A DNA stretch of 32,147 nt. It comes from an uncultured Eubacteriales bacterium. Its GTDB lineage: Bacteria; Bacillota; Clostridia; Christensenellales; Aristaeellaceae. The stretch spans positions 1-32,147 of the forward strand of contig CALVNG010000020.1 in the NCBI GenBank assembly GCA_944349545.1. Direction: 5' to 3'. The notes under the pieces were generated by a model that was not told where the DNA came from, did not search any database, and worked only from the letters and a program-made list of their open reading frames with translations. Of this stretch, positions 15,648-25,248 are shown in pieces. How positions within the stretch are numbered: position 1 is the first letter of the stretch; each line of letters begins with the position of its first letter. The position numbers and the translations under genes were made by a program.

Positions 15648-16325
15648 ATGAAGCTGCTGGTCGTGGACGACGAAAAGATGATCCGACAGCTGATCGCCAA
15701 GTACGCCGTATTTGACGGCTATGAGGTGGCGGAGGCGGAAAACGGGATGCAGGCCGTGGAAATGGCCCGCGCGGGCGGCTATGATCTGATCATCATGGAC
15801 ATCATGATGCCGGAGCTGGACGGCTTTTCGGCCGCCCGGGAAATCCGCAAGACCAGCGACGTTCCCATCATCTTCCTCTCCGCCAGAGGCGAGGAATACG
15901 ACCGGATTCACGGCTTTGAACTGGGCGTGGACGATTATGTGGTCAAGCCCTTTTCCCCGCGCGAGCTGATGATGCGCGTGGGCGCGGTGCTGCGGCGCTC
16001 GCAGGCGCCTGGCGCCGCGGGAAACGCCCATGAAACCGTGACCGTCGAAAACATGCTTGTGGATTTTACCGCCCGCCAGGTGACCATCGACGGGACGGAG
16101 GTAGAGCTGTCACCCAAGGAGTACGACCTGCTGTTTTTCATGGTGCGCAACCGCGGCATCGCCCTCACGCGCGACCGGCTGATCAGCGAGGTCTGGGGCT
16201 ATGACTTCTTCGGCGACGACCGCACGCTCGATACGCACATCAAGCTGCTGCGCAAGCAGCTGGGCGACTATGCGCGCTACATCACCACGCTCAGAGGGGT
16301 GGGGTACCGCTTTGAAAAGGAATGA
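15648..16325 (+). CDS. OmpR/PhoB-family response regulator
   Basis: A 225-residue two-domain transcription regulator. The receiver (about 1-118) has the acidic pair DD at 7-8, the phospho-acceptor D51 in LIIMDIMMPELDG, the switch serine in FLSARGEEYDR and the conserved lysine in VVKPFSPREL. The C-terminal winged helix (about 130-225) has LSPKEYDLLFFMVRNRGIAL, a recognition-helix region RTLDTHIKLLRKQLGD and the wing ITTLRGVGYRFEKE. It is cotranscribed with the PDZ gene and overlaps the kinase start codon. The 11-bp repeat ladder upstream is a candidate autoregulatory site. The regulon cannot be read from sequence. Confidence 0.95.
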   Translation: MKLLVVDDEKMIRQLIAKYAVFDGYEVAEAENGMQAVEMARAGGYDLIIMDIMMPELDGFSAAREIRKTSDVPIIFLSARGEEYDRIHGFELGVDDYVVKPFSPRELMMRVGAVLRRSQAPGAAGNAHETVTVENMLVDFTARQVTIDGTEVELSPKEYDLLFFMVRNRGIALTRDRLISEVWGYDFFGDDRTLDTHIKLLRKQLGDYARYITTLRGVGYRFEKE

Positions 16326-17841
16326 GGCGCTCAGGGCAGACAGGCGTTCCTCGCTATGGGGACGCTTTTTGTGCTTCAAACAGTCCATGGGCGTACGCAC
16401 CCGCATCTTTTTGTACTTTCTGGTCTTCACGGCGCTGCTGCTGATGCTGCTGTGGCTGTTTCAAATCGTGCTGCTGGATGACTTTTACCGCCTGCAAAAG
16501 ACGGATATGCTAAAATCCTCCTCCGAGAGCATTGTGCAGAACATCAACAATGAAAACCTGGACGCGCTCGTGGACCGCATTGCCGAGGAAAACAACGTCT
16601 GCATTCTTGTGACCTCTGAAAGGATGGAGGAGATGGCCTCGGCGGACATTTCCCCCGGCTGCATCGTGCACCACATGAATCCGCGCGACCTGCAGCAGAT
16701 CGCAAGCAGCCTTGCCAACGACGAGGTGACGGTGACCACCTTCCCGATGCAGAACTTCCGCAACCGGATGTACGACGAAAAAAAGTTTCTGGGCCGTGTC
16801 CCGCCCAGCGACGATGGGGAAACGCGCAGCATGGTGACCGTCCAGCGCGCCAGGATGGCCGACGGCACGATGGCCTACGTATTCCTCAACGCCATGGTCA
16901 CGCCCGTCACCGCGACGGTCCAGACCATCCGTAACGAGCTGTATGTGATCACGGCGATTCTGATTCTGCTGTCCTTCCTGATTTCGCTGGTGCTGTCGCG
17001 GCGCATCACCCAGCCGCTGGTAGAAGCCACCCAGGCGGCGGGGGCCCTGAGCCGGGGAGAATACACCCCCGTGCAGAATGTGCGCTACCGCGAAATCGCT
17101 CAGCTCAACGCCCAGCTGACGCAAACCGCGCGCGACCTGAGGCGTGTGGAGGAGATGCAGCAGGAGCTGATCGCCAACATCAGCCATGACCTGCGCACTC
17201 CCCTGACGCTGATTGAGGGATATGCCGAGGTGATGCGCGATCTGCCGGGCGAGAATACGCCGGAGAACATGCAGGTGATCATCGACGAAACCAAGCGCCT
17301 GAGCACGCTGGTCAACGCTGTGCTGGAATTGAGCAAGGCGCGCAGCAGCGCGGGCGGGGACGAACCGAGCCGCTTTGACCTGACGCAGACGGTGCGCGGC
17401 ATCATCACCCGCTATGCCAAATTGACAGAGCAGGACGGCTACCACATTCTTTTTGAACCCGAAGGTGAGGCCTGGGTGATTGCGGACGAGGTGCAGGCCC
17501 AGCAGGTGGTCTATAACCTCATCAACAACGCGCTGACCTATACCGGCGAGGACAGGCGGGTCATCATCTCCCAGCGCGTGGCGGAGGGCAAGGTGCGCAT
17601 CTCCGTCAGCGACACGGGCGAGGGTATTGCTCCGGAGGACCTGCCCTACATCTGGAGCCGCTACTATCGCGGCGGCAAGCCCCACAAGCGCGCCGCCGTG
17701 GGCAGCGGGCTGGGGCTGAACATCGTCAAGGGCATCCTGGACCGCCACCGGCTTGCCTACGGCGTGGACAGCACGGTGGGAGAAGGCAGCACCTTCTGGT
17801 TTGAAATGCCCCTGGCTCCGCAGGTGGAGGATAAGGCATAA
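16312..17841 (+). CDS. Sensor histidine kinase, partner of the preceding regulator
   Basis: A 509-residue membrane kinase if started at the TTG at 16312. It has TM1 (about 33-55), an extracytoplasmic sensor region (about 56-208), TM2 (about 211-229), HAMP, then HisKA with phospho-acceptor H292 in NISHDLRTPLTLIEGYAE. The catalytic ATPase domain shows the N box NLINNALTYT, G1 DTGEGIAPEDLPYIW and G2 GSGLGLNIVKGILDRH. The TTG overlaps the end of the regulator gene and has GAGGGGTGGGG 7 nt upstream; the next candidate, an ATG at about residue 26, has no SD and begins close to TM1. The sensor region has no recognised domain. The adjacent PDZ protein could be an accessory input. A strong hairpin follows 6 nt after the stop. 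Confidence 0.94.
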   Translation: MKRNEALRADRRSSLWGRFLCFKQSMGVRTRIFLYFLVFTALLLMLLWLFQIVLLDDFYRLQKTDMLKSSSESIVQNINNENLDALVDRIAEENNVCILVTSERMEEMASADISPGCIVHHMNPRDLQQIASSLANDEVTVTTFPMQNFRNRMYDEKKFLGRVPPSDDGETRSMVTVQRARMADGTMAYVFLNAMVTPVTATVQTIRNELYVITAILILLSFLISLVLSRRITQPLVEATQAAGALSRGEYTPVQNVRYREIAQLNAQLTQTARDLRRVEEMQQELIANISHDLRTPLTLIEGYAEVMRDLPGENTPENMQVIIDETKRLSTLVNAVLELSKARSSAGGDEPSRFDLTQTVRGIITRYAKLTEQDGYHILFEPEGEAWVIADEVQAQQVVYNLINNALTYTGEDRRVIISQRVAEGKVRISVSDTGEGIAPEDLPYIWSRYYRGGKPHKRAAVGSGLGLNIVKGILDRHRLAYGVDSTVGEGSTFWFEMPLAPQVEDKA

Positions 17842-17847
17842 CAAAAT

Positions 17848-17880
17848 CCGGGGCGAGGGATGACATGTCCCTCGCCCCGG
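17848..17880. terminator. Shared terminator between kinase gene and 39-residue ORF
   Basis: A perfect 13-bp stem, CCGGGGCGAGGGA with TCCCTCGCCCCGG, with a 7-nt loop. The better T-rich tail is on the minus strand (ATTTTGTTAT), so it best terminates the small minus-strand gene; on the plus strand it follows the kinase stop by 6 nt without a clear T-run. Confidence 0.8.
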
Positions 17881-17898
17881 AGCTTGTCTGCCAGCGGG

Positions 17899-18018
17899 CT
17901 ACCACTGCCAAACGGACGCGAAAACAATGGAAAGCAGCATCAGTCCGGCCAGCGAAAGGCTGACGATGCGCACCATCGACGCCCTTGTATCTTTTTTGCG
18001 TTTTGCCTGCGCAGCCAT
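17899..18018 (-). CDS. 39-residue single-span membrane protein
   Basis: A short ORF with complete expression signals. The ATG at 18018 has GGGAGGG 6 nt upstream, a promoter sits at 18051-18079, and the hairpin at 17848-17880 closes the unit. The peptide starts with a strongly basic cytoplasmic-type head (AKRKKDTR), then a hydrophobic stretch of about 21 residues (IVSLSLAGLMLLSIVFASV) and ends at Trp-Gln-Trp. This is the layout of small N-in/C-out membrane proteins such as Prli42 of Listeria, but I cannot claim homology. It lies alone on the minus strand between a two-component system and DUF951/lepB. Function unknown; a small regulator of a membrane complex is one possibility. Confidence 0.72.
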   Translation of the reverse strand: MAAQAKRKKDTRASMVRIVSLSLAGLMLLSIVFASVWQW

Positions 18019-18050
18019 GGCGTTCCCTCCCGTATTGTCGCTACGCCGGG

Positions 18051-18079
18051 AGTATACCACAATCACGGTCACGGGGCAA
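18051..18079 (-). promoter_or_regulatory. Promoter of the 39-residue membrane protein
   Basis: In the minus direction: TTGCCC (18079-18074), a 17-nt spacer and TATACT (18056-18051), with an extended TGG just before the -10. It is about 32 nt from the start codon. Confidence 0.8.
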
Positions 18080-18151
18080 GGCCGTGGGGGATGTGCGGCG
18101 CAAATTTACTGAAAGTTCACATAACGACCGGATTTTGGCCGGATGCACGCC

Positions 18152-18180
18152 TTGCAACTTCCGCGCGGGGGATGTATAAT
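18152..18180 (+). promoter_or_regulatory. Promoter of DUF951-lepB
   Basis: TTGCAA (18152-18157), a 17-nt spacer and a perfect TATAAT (18175-18180). Transcription would start near 18187, which rules out the earlier in-frame ATG at 18181 as the DUF951 start. Confidence 0.85.
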
Positions 18181-18208
18181 GCTTAAGTATATTGCGGAGG
18201 TGTGCGCC

Positions 18209-18439
18209 ATGGAGGAGATCCGTCTGGGGGACCGGGTCAGGATGCGGAAAACGCATCCCTGCGGCAGCGACGAGTGGACGGTCATCCGCATTGGCGCGGA
18301 TATCAAAATCAAATGCCTGGGCTGTGGGCGCATCGTGATGATGGACCGCGCGGATTTTATCAAGCGCCGCAAGAAGGTGCTCGAACAGGGTCCCGTGCCG
18401 GAAGCGGACACGCTTCGCGCCATGGCGGAGCATTCCTAA
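18209..18439 (+). CDS. DUF951 family protein
   Basis: A small (76-residue) basic protein. It has the family core LGDRVRMRKTHPCGSDEW, then VIRIGADIKIKCLGCGRIVMMDRADF, with a single Cys in the PCGS segment and the CLGC pair that may bind metal. DUF951 proteins are about 60-70 residues and are widespread in Bacillota, often near mechanosensitive channel, engD or ribosomal-biogenesis genes; function is unknown. GGAGG precedes the ATG at 18209. Lys/Arg are concentrated at about residues 54-59 (IKRRKK), suggesting nucleic-acid contact (inference). lepB begins 16 nt downstream, so the two are probably cotranscribed. Confidence 0.92.
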   Translation: MEEIRLGDRVRMRKTHPCGSDEWTVIRIGADIKIKCLGCGRIVMMDRADFIKRRKKVLEQGPVPEADTLRAMAEHS

Positions 18440-18455
18440 GGAGGTCTTTTTACCC

Positions 18456-19067
18456 ATGGAGGTCAAGGAAGAGCAGATGACGCAGGTCGAGGGCGCCGCT
18501 ACCGGCAAACCCGGCAAGGAGAAAAAGCCGCTCAACGTCAAAAAGGAAATTCTGAGCTGGATTTTAACCATTGCGGTGGCGGTGGCGGCCGCGCTGCTGA
18601 TACGCACATTCCTGTTCGAACCCATCCGCGTGGACGGGGAAAGCATGTGCGACACCCTGCAAAACGGCGAGATCATGCTGGTGACCAAGCCGGAGTACCT
18701 GACCGGCGACCCGCAGCGCGGCGACGTGGTCATCTGCAAGTACCCCGGCCGCACGGAGAACTTCGTCAAGCGCGTGATGGGCATTCCCGGCGATGCAATC
18801 GAGATTCGCTCCAACGTCGTCTACCGCAACGGCGAGGCTCTGGATGAACCCTATCTGACCCCGGAGCGCAACGATAACGGCTTTAGCATGGCGCCCTTCA
18901 CGCTGGGTGATGACGAATACTTCGTCATGGGCGACAACCGCGACAACAGCCATGACAGCCGCAATTATTATGACTATTTCACCCCCGCCGCCCTCACCCG
19001 CGACATGATCATCGGACATGTGCGCTGCGTGATTTTTCCCTTCAGCAATATCCGGACCATTGAGTAA
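18456..19067 (+). CDS. lepB: Signal peptidase I
   Basis: Cleaves signal peptides from exported proteins at the outer face of the membrane. The 203-residue protein has a cytoplasmic head (about 1-30), one membrane span (about 33-50), the catalytic serine S63 in DGESMCDTL and the general-base lysine K105 in FVKRVMGIPGD. Box D (VMGDNRDNSHDSR) and box E are present. It is a Gram-positive, single-span (SipS-like) type I enzyme. AAGGAGG stands 11 nt before the ATG at 18456, slightly long; an in-frame ATG 21 nt later is an alternative. It follows DUF951 and is followed by the hairpin at 19115-19142. Confidence 0.96.
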   Translation: MEVKEEQMTQVEGAATGKPGKEKKPLNVKKEILSWILTIAVAVAAALLIRTFLFEPIRVDGESMCDTLQNGEIMLVTKPEYLTGDPQRGDVVICKYPGRTENFVKRVMGIPGDAIEIRSNVVYRNGEALDEPYLTPERNDNGFSMAPFTLGDDEYFVMGDNRDNSHDSRNYYDYFTPAALTRDMIIGHVRCVIFPFSNIRTIE

Positions 19068-19114
19068 ACGAAATCCGCGCAGGCCGCCTGAAACGGACGG
19101 CGCATGATAACGCG

Positions 19115-19142
19115 AGCCCCGAAGCCTTTCCGCTTCGGGGCT
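19115..19142 (+). terminator. Hairpin terminator after lepB
   Basis: AGCCCCGAAGC and GCTTCGGGGCT form a perfect 11-bp stem with a CTTTCC loop, followed by a T-rich but interrupted tail (TTCATCGTCTTT). It lies between the converging lepB and tetR genes and may serve both. Confidence 0.75.
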
Positions 19143-19170
19143 TTCATCGTCTTTGGGCAACCTGGGAGCC

Positions 19171-19749
19171 TTACAGCACAATCCGGTCGCATACGCCGAG
19201 CACCAGCTCGCGCAGGGCTTCGGCATAGCAGGCCATCTCCCGCGCGTTCTGTACGGACAGATACAGGATGTGGATGATGGACCCCACCATCTCGTCCGAT
19301 ACGCGAAAGGCGACACCCTCGCGCTTGAGCAGCTCCAGAATGCTCATGGACATGCTCTTGAAGTGCGCCAGCGCCTCTTCGGAGGCGACCTGCATAACCA
19401 GCTGGGGCATATCCTCCTTGAGAAAGCGCATCACGTTCAGCTCCGCCAGACGGTCAAAGGCGGCGTTGACCGCGTTGGCGGTGCGTTCGCGGCTGCTGCC
19501 GGCGGAATTGCGCAGCGCATGCTCCGCCTCGCTCACGATGAGCATTTCAAAGTGCATGCCCACCTTGAGAAACAGCTGCTCCTTGCTGTCGTAAAACTTG
19601 TAGAAAGTGGATTTGGAAATGCCCGCGTCCGACGTGAGGCGCTCCAGCGAGATCCGCTTCACGTCCATGCTTACCGCATGTCGGCAGGCGCTGTCAAACA
19701 GCCGGATACGAATGTCCTCCATCTGCTGCGGTGTGAATGCCTGCGGCAT
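19171..19749 (-). CDS. TetR/AcrR-family transcriptional regulator
   Basis: A 192-residue repressor-type protein. Its N-terminal helix-turn-helix is typical: ISLERLTSDAGISKSTFYKFYDSKEQLFLKV, with the recognition helix near residues 45-51. The C-terminal helical ligand/dimerisation domain has no recognisable subfamily. The gene begins 30 nt after the stop of the FtsX-type permease on the same strand, so it is the second gene of that operon. The only good promoter is at 22213-22241, where two 26-bp palindromes lie at and below the predicted start site; I infer that this protein binds them and represses its own operon until a ligand, perhaps a substrate of the permease, appears. Confidence 0.9.
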   Translation of the reverse strand: MPQAFTPQQMEDIRIRLFDSACRHAVSMDVKRISLERLTSDAGISKSTFYKFYDSKEQLFLKVGMHFEMLIVSEAEHALRNSAGSSRERTANAVNAAFDRLAELNVMRFLKEDMPQLVMQVASEEALAHFKSMSMSILELLKREGVAFRVSDEMVGSIIHILYLSVQNAREMACYAEALRELVLGVCDRIVL

Positions 19750-19779
19750 ATGCTTACCCCCCTCCGAGATACCGTTGCT

Positions 19780-22086
19780 TTATTCGACCGATTTGAGCGC
19801 CTCCACCATGTCGATGCCGCGTACCTTGCGCGTCAGCAGCAGCTGAATCAGCAGGCTGAACACGTAGGTGACCACGCTCGCCAAAATCACCGACAACACC
19901 GCCGGGCGGCTGGGATAGGCCAGCGTTTCCGATTCGCAAACCTTGAGCACCAGGCCCGTCAGGCCGATGCCGGGCAGCACCCCGCACAGCACGCCCAGGA
20001 GGCTGACGATGTTGTTTTCCCCGATGATCAGACCGCGAATCTCCTTCTGATGATAGCCCAGCACCTTGAGCGTGGCGTATTCGCGGATGCGTTCGGAAAA
20101 GTTCATCAGGCCCATGTTGTAGCAGATCACAAAGGCCAGCGCCAGCGCGATCAGTGTGATCATGGCGAAGATGGAAGCCAGCATATCCAGCATCTTTGTC
20201 AGCTCCTGCGCCTGGTCCACGGGCCAGTTCAGCTTGTCGACTTCCTCCATGCTGTCCAGCTCGGACAGGCAGGCCTGCGTGGGTCCCTTGAGCAAGATGG
20301 CCGTGGGGGTGAAGGTCCCTTTGCGCAGGCTTTCCCAGGTGCCGCTCTCCATATATAACCCCTGGGATACGCTGTTGTACACGATCTGCGTGATCTTCAC
20401 GCGCGCGGCTTCATCGTCTCCGGGGAAGAACAGATCCAGCGTATCGCCGGCGGAAACCCCAAGCGTCTGCGCCAGCTTCTCGGTGATGGCGGCACCACCG
20501 GGCAGAATGTCCACCATCGTTTCGTTTTTGCCCACGCGCAGCATCGTCTGCCCCGGCTCCACCACGGTGAGCAGCGTGGTGCGGCTTTCGCTGGCTGACC
20601 GTGCGCTCAGCGACTTTTCCATGATGCACTCCACGCCCTCGGCATCCAGGCGGCGGCGGTAGCTGTCCGCCGAGTCGGCCTCGCCGGTCAGTTCTGCGCG
20701 CACATCATAGCACAGGGCCTTGGTATAGTGGTTTTCGGCCAGGGCGTTAACCGAATCCTGCAATCCCAGGGAAGCGATGATCAGCGCGTTGCAGCACAGC
20801 ACGCCCACGAAGGACATGATGGTGCGCATGCGGTTGCGCATGAGGTTGCGCACGATCATCTTGGTATTGAAGTTAAACCGCCGCCACAGGAAACCCACGC
20901 GCTCCAGCAGAATGCGCCTGCCCGCCTTGGGCGGCTTGGGCCGGAGCAGATCGGCGGTGGTTTCGCGCGCGCTCTTCTGATAGGTGTAGAGGCAGATCAG
21001 CACGCTCATCACCACGGTGAGCGCCACCATGGCCCATGCCTCGCGCGAGATGGCGGGATACAGCTTGTAGGGGTATTCGTTCTGCCCCAGCAGCAGCGCC
21101 CAGATCACATTGGGCAAAAGCGCATGCCCGGCCACCACGCCCAGGAGTGAACCTATCAGCGACGGCCAGATCGCGTAGGCCAGGTAGTGCCCGCGGATGC
21201 GCCGCGAGGGATAGCCCAGCGCCTTGAGCGTGCCCAGCTGCAGGCGCTGGTTTTCGATCATGCGGGTCAGCGTGGTCATCACGATGAGTGCGGCCACTGC
21301 ATAGGCGATGAGCGGAAACACCAGCGTGAGGTTGGAGAACATGTCGGCGTTGCTCTGCGCGTTGGCGGTGCTCTGATGCGCGCGGCGGTCGACCACCAGC
21401 GCCGTAGGCAGCGTGGCTTCAATGGCGCTTTCCACCTGCCCCGCGTCCGCACCCTCGGCGAGCTTCACCAGCACCTGCGTCATGGGCAGCTCCGGTATGC
21501 CGCAGGTATTGATGAGAATATAGCCGTACTGATCCGGGTTGGGGTATACGCCGTCGGTTACGCAGATGAACTCGGGGCTGTAGACCACGCCCCGCACCAC
21601 AAAGCCGTACTCCTGACCGGAGAGCTTCACACTTACGCGGTCGCCCACGGACAGGCCGTGCACCGCGGCAAATCCCGCCTGGATCAGGCATCCGCGCGAA
21701 TCCGTCTGGGAAAGGGCCTCGCCCTCGACCACCAGCGGCTGGTTGATGCGCATGGGTCCGTCGTAGGCTGTCACGTTCAACGTGGGTTCGCCGGGCAGGG
21801 TGCTTTCCAGCTCCGCCGTGGCGCGCGCGCATACATCGCTCACCCCGCTGATGGCGCGGATTCTCTCCAGGGTATCGCGGTCCGCGCTGGGCACGCTGAC
21901 CCAGAAATCCGCCAGGTTGTTCTGGGCGAAGTAGGTGTCGATCGTGCCCTGCGCCAGCCGCGCTGTGCCGTCCAGCCCAGCAAACATGAACGTGCCCAGC
22001 GAGCAGAGCATCACGATGGCAAAAAACTGCATGCCGGACCGGCGCATGTCGCGTACCAGCTTCTTACGCAGAGCGCTCATGGCCAT
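19780..22086 (-). CDS. FtsX-like (MacB-type) ABC transporter permease, two-domain
   Basis: A 768-residue membrane protein with one N-terminal span (about 21-38), a large extracytoplasmic MacB-like domain, then two FtsX repeats. The first runs from about 255 with spans in LVFPLIAYAVAALIVMT and the coupling segment RLQLGTLKALGYPSRRIRG. A second extracytoplasmic domain follows, and the C-terminal FtsX (about 645-765) has the matching coupling segment REYATLKVLGYHQKEIRG. Such permeases act with a LolD/MacB-type ATPase on lipids, peptides or antibiotics rather than classic import. No ATPase gene is present within the window on either side, which is unusual. I start at the ATG at 22086, with AGGGGGGA about 8 nt upstream; an ATG two codons on is also possible. 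The tetR gene follows. Confidence 0.9.
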   Translation of the reverse strand: MAMSALRKKLVRDMRRSGMQFFAIVMLCSLGTFMFAGLDGTARLAQGTIDTYFAQNNLADFWVSVPSADRDTLERIRAISGVSDVCARATAELESTLPGEPTLNVTAYDGPMRINQPLVVEGEALSQTDSRGCLIQAGFAAVHGLSVGDRVSVKLSGQEYGFVVRGVVYSPEFICVTDGVYPNPDQYGYILINTCGIPELPMTQVLVKLAEGADAGQVESAIEATLPTALVVDRRAHQSTANAQSNADMFSNLTLVFPLIAYAVAALIVMTTLTRMIENQRLQLGTLKALGYPSRRIRGHYLAYAIWPSLIGSLLGVVAGHALLPNVIWALLLGQNEYPYKLYPAISREAWAMVALTVVMSVLICLYTYQKSARETTADLLRPKPPKAGRRILLERVGFLWRRFNFNTKMIVRNLMRNRMRTIMSFVGVLCCNALIIASLGLQDSVNALAENHYTKALCYDVRAELTGEADSADSYRRRLDAEGVECIMEKSLSARSASESRTTLLTVVEPGQTMLRVGKNETMVDILPGGAAITEKLAQTLGVSAGDTLDLFFPGDDEAARVKITQIVYNSVSQGLYMESGTWESLRKGTFTPTAILLKGPTQACLSELDSMEEVDKLNWPVDQAQELTKMLDMLASIFAMITLIALALAFVICYNMGLMNFSERIREYATLKVLGYHQKEIRGLIIGENNIVSLLGVLCGVLPGIGLTGLVLKVCESETLAYPSRPAVLSVILASVVTYVFSLLIQLLLTRKVRGIDMVEALKSVE

Positions 22087-22118
22087 AGGCGGGTCCCCCC
22101 TTCGGCGGCGTATCGGGT

Positions 22119-22144
22119 AAAAACAAAATATGGAATATGTTTTC
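22119..22144. promoter_or_regulatory. Candidate TetR operator 2 (leader-internal)
   Basis: A 26-bp imperfect palindrome with arms AAAAACA and TGTTTTC, in the 5' untranslated region of the permease gene. It has the same length and outer arms as the palindrome at 22179-22204; the two centres are exactly 60 bp apart. AT-rich against a GC-rich background. Confidence 0.55.
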
Positions 22145-22178
22145 AGCACGGCCAAAAGAAAAACGCGGACGCGCAGCT

Positions 22179-22204
22179 GAAAACAAATATAGCATTTTGT
22201 TTTC
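22179..22204. promoter_or_regulatory. Candidate TetR operator 1 (at the transcription start)
   Basis: A 26-bp palindrome with 9-bp perfect arms GAAAACAAA and TTTGTTTTC separated by 8 nt. It lies immediately downstream of the minus-strand -10 box, covering the predicted transcription start, so a bound protein would block initiation. Confidence 0.68.
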
Positions 22205-22212
22205 ATGCTGTT

Positions 22213-22241
22213 ATTATAAGGGATTTCTCCCGGCAAGTCAA
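22213..22241 (-). promoter_or_regulatory. Promoter of permease-tetR operon
   Basis: Minus direction: TTGACT (22241-22236), a 17-nt spacer and a perfect TATAAT (22218-22213). It lies about 130 nt upstream of the permease start, giving a leader of about 120 nt. Confidence 0.88.
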
Positions 22242-22290
22242 TGCGGAGGCAAAAACGTTACAATTCGTTCACGGTTGCGGAAAAAAAGGC

Positions 22291-22319
22291 TTGACATATA
22301 CCCTGTAGGGGTATATAAT
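22291..22319 (+). promoter_or_regulatory. Consensus promoter of csoR-copA
   Basis: TTGACA (22291-22296), a 17-nt spacer and TATAAT (22314-22319): a perfect sigma-A consensus. The strength fits a promoter that is held off by a tight repressor. Confidence 0.93.
22297..22315. promoter_or_regulatory. CsoR-type operator 1
   Basis: TATACCC and GGGTATA, a perfect 7-bp inverted repeat with a 5-nt centre, occupying the whole spacer of the csoR promoter. The ATACCC...GGGTAT G/C-tract form is the type bound by CsoR-family copper repressors. Confidence 0.85.
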
Positions 22320-22323
22320 TCTC

Positions 22324-22340
22324 ATACCCCCACGGGGTAT
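22324..22340. promoter_or_regulatory. CsoR-type operator 2
   Basis: ATACCCC and GGGGTAT with a 3-nt centre, immediately after the -10 box and spanning the predicted transcription start. Same ATACCC-N5-GGGTAT core as operator 1; centres 26 bp apart. Confidence 0.82.
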
Positions 22341-22365
22341 ATTATTCAGGAAACGGGGTGTCGCT

Positions 22366-22668
22366 ATGACCCATGAGCCCACCTGCTGCCATCGCACCAA
22401 AGAGCGCAGCGAGGCTGAATACAAAAGCCTGATTCACCGTCTCAACCGCATTGAAGGGCAGATTCGCGGCATCCGGGGCATGCTGGAAAAGAGCGCCTAC
22501 TGCCCCGACATTCTGGCGCAGGCCGCCGCCGCCAACGCCGCGCTCAACGCCTTCGGCCGCGAGCTGCTGGCACAGCATATCCGCACCTGCGTGGCGCAGG
22601 ATATCCGCAGCGGGAAGGACGAAACCATCGACGAGCTGCTCGACACCCTGCGCAAATGGATGCGCTAG
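22366..22668 (+). CDS. csoR: Copper-sensing transcriptional repressor, CsoR family
   Basis: A 100-residue all-helical DUF156 protein that represses copper-export genes and leaves DNA on binding Cu(I). The Cu(I) ligand set is intact: C46 (in AYCPD), H71 and C75 (in HIRTC), at the +25/+4 spacing of characterised CsoR, which argues for copper rather than nickel, formaldehyde or persulfide sensing. The helix-1 segment [20 protein letters not shown] is typical. A short Cys/His-containing head ([11 protein letters not shown]) precedes it and might add metal contacts. GGGGTG lies about 5 nt before the ATG. The two palindromes upstream indicate autoregulation. copA starts 20 nt after the stop. Confidence 0.94.
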   Translation: MTHEPTCCHRTKERSEAEYKSLIHRLNRIEGQIRGIRGMLEKSAYCPDILAQAAAANAALNAFGRELLAQHIRTCVAQDIRSGKDETIDELLDTLRKWMR

Positions 22669-22688
22669 GCCCGGAAAGGAGAACTGCG

Positions 22689-25184
<2,496 letters not shown>

Positions 25185-25197
25185 GCCGGCGACAAAC

Positions 25198-25248
25198 GCA
25201 AAGGTGCGGCGGGATGCGAAACGCTCCCGCCGCGCCTTTGCGCTTTTT
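25198..25248 (+). terminator. Terminator of csoR-copA
   Basis: A long stem: GCAAAGG and GCGGCGGGA pair with TCCCGCCGC and CCTTTGC (one G-T pair between the blocks), with a 10-nt loop, followed by GCTTTTT. The T-run touches the stop codon of the converging pentapeptide gene. Confidence 0.9.

Noticed and set aside
19153..20358. Plus-strand open frame of about 400 codons antisense to tetR and the permease end
   Set aside because: His/Gln/Arg-rich composition typical of antisense GC3 shadows, no SD, and both opposite-strand genes are clear.
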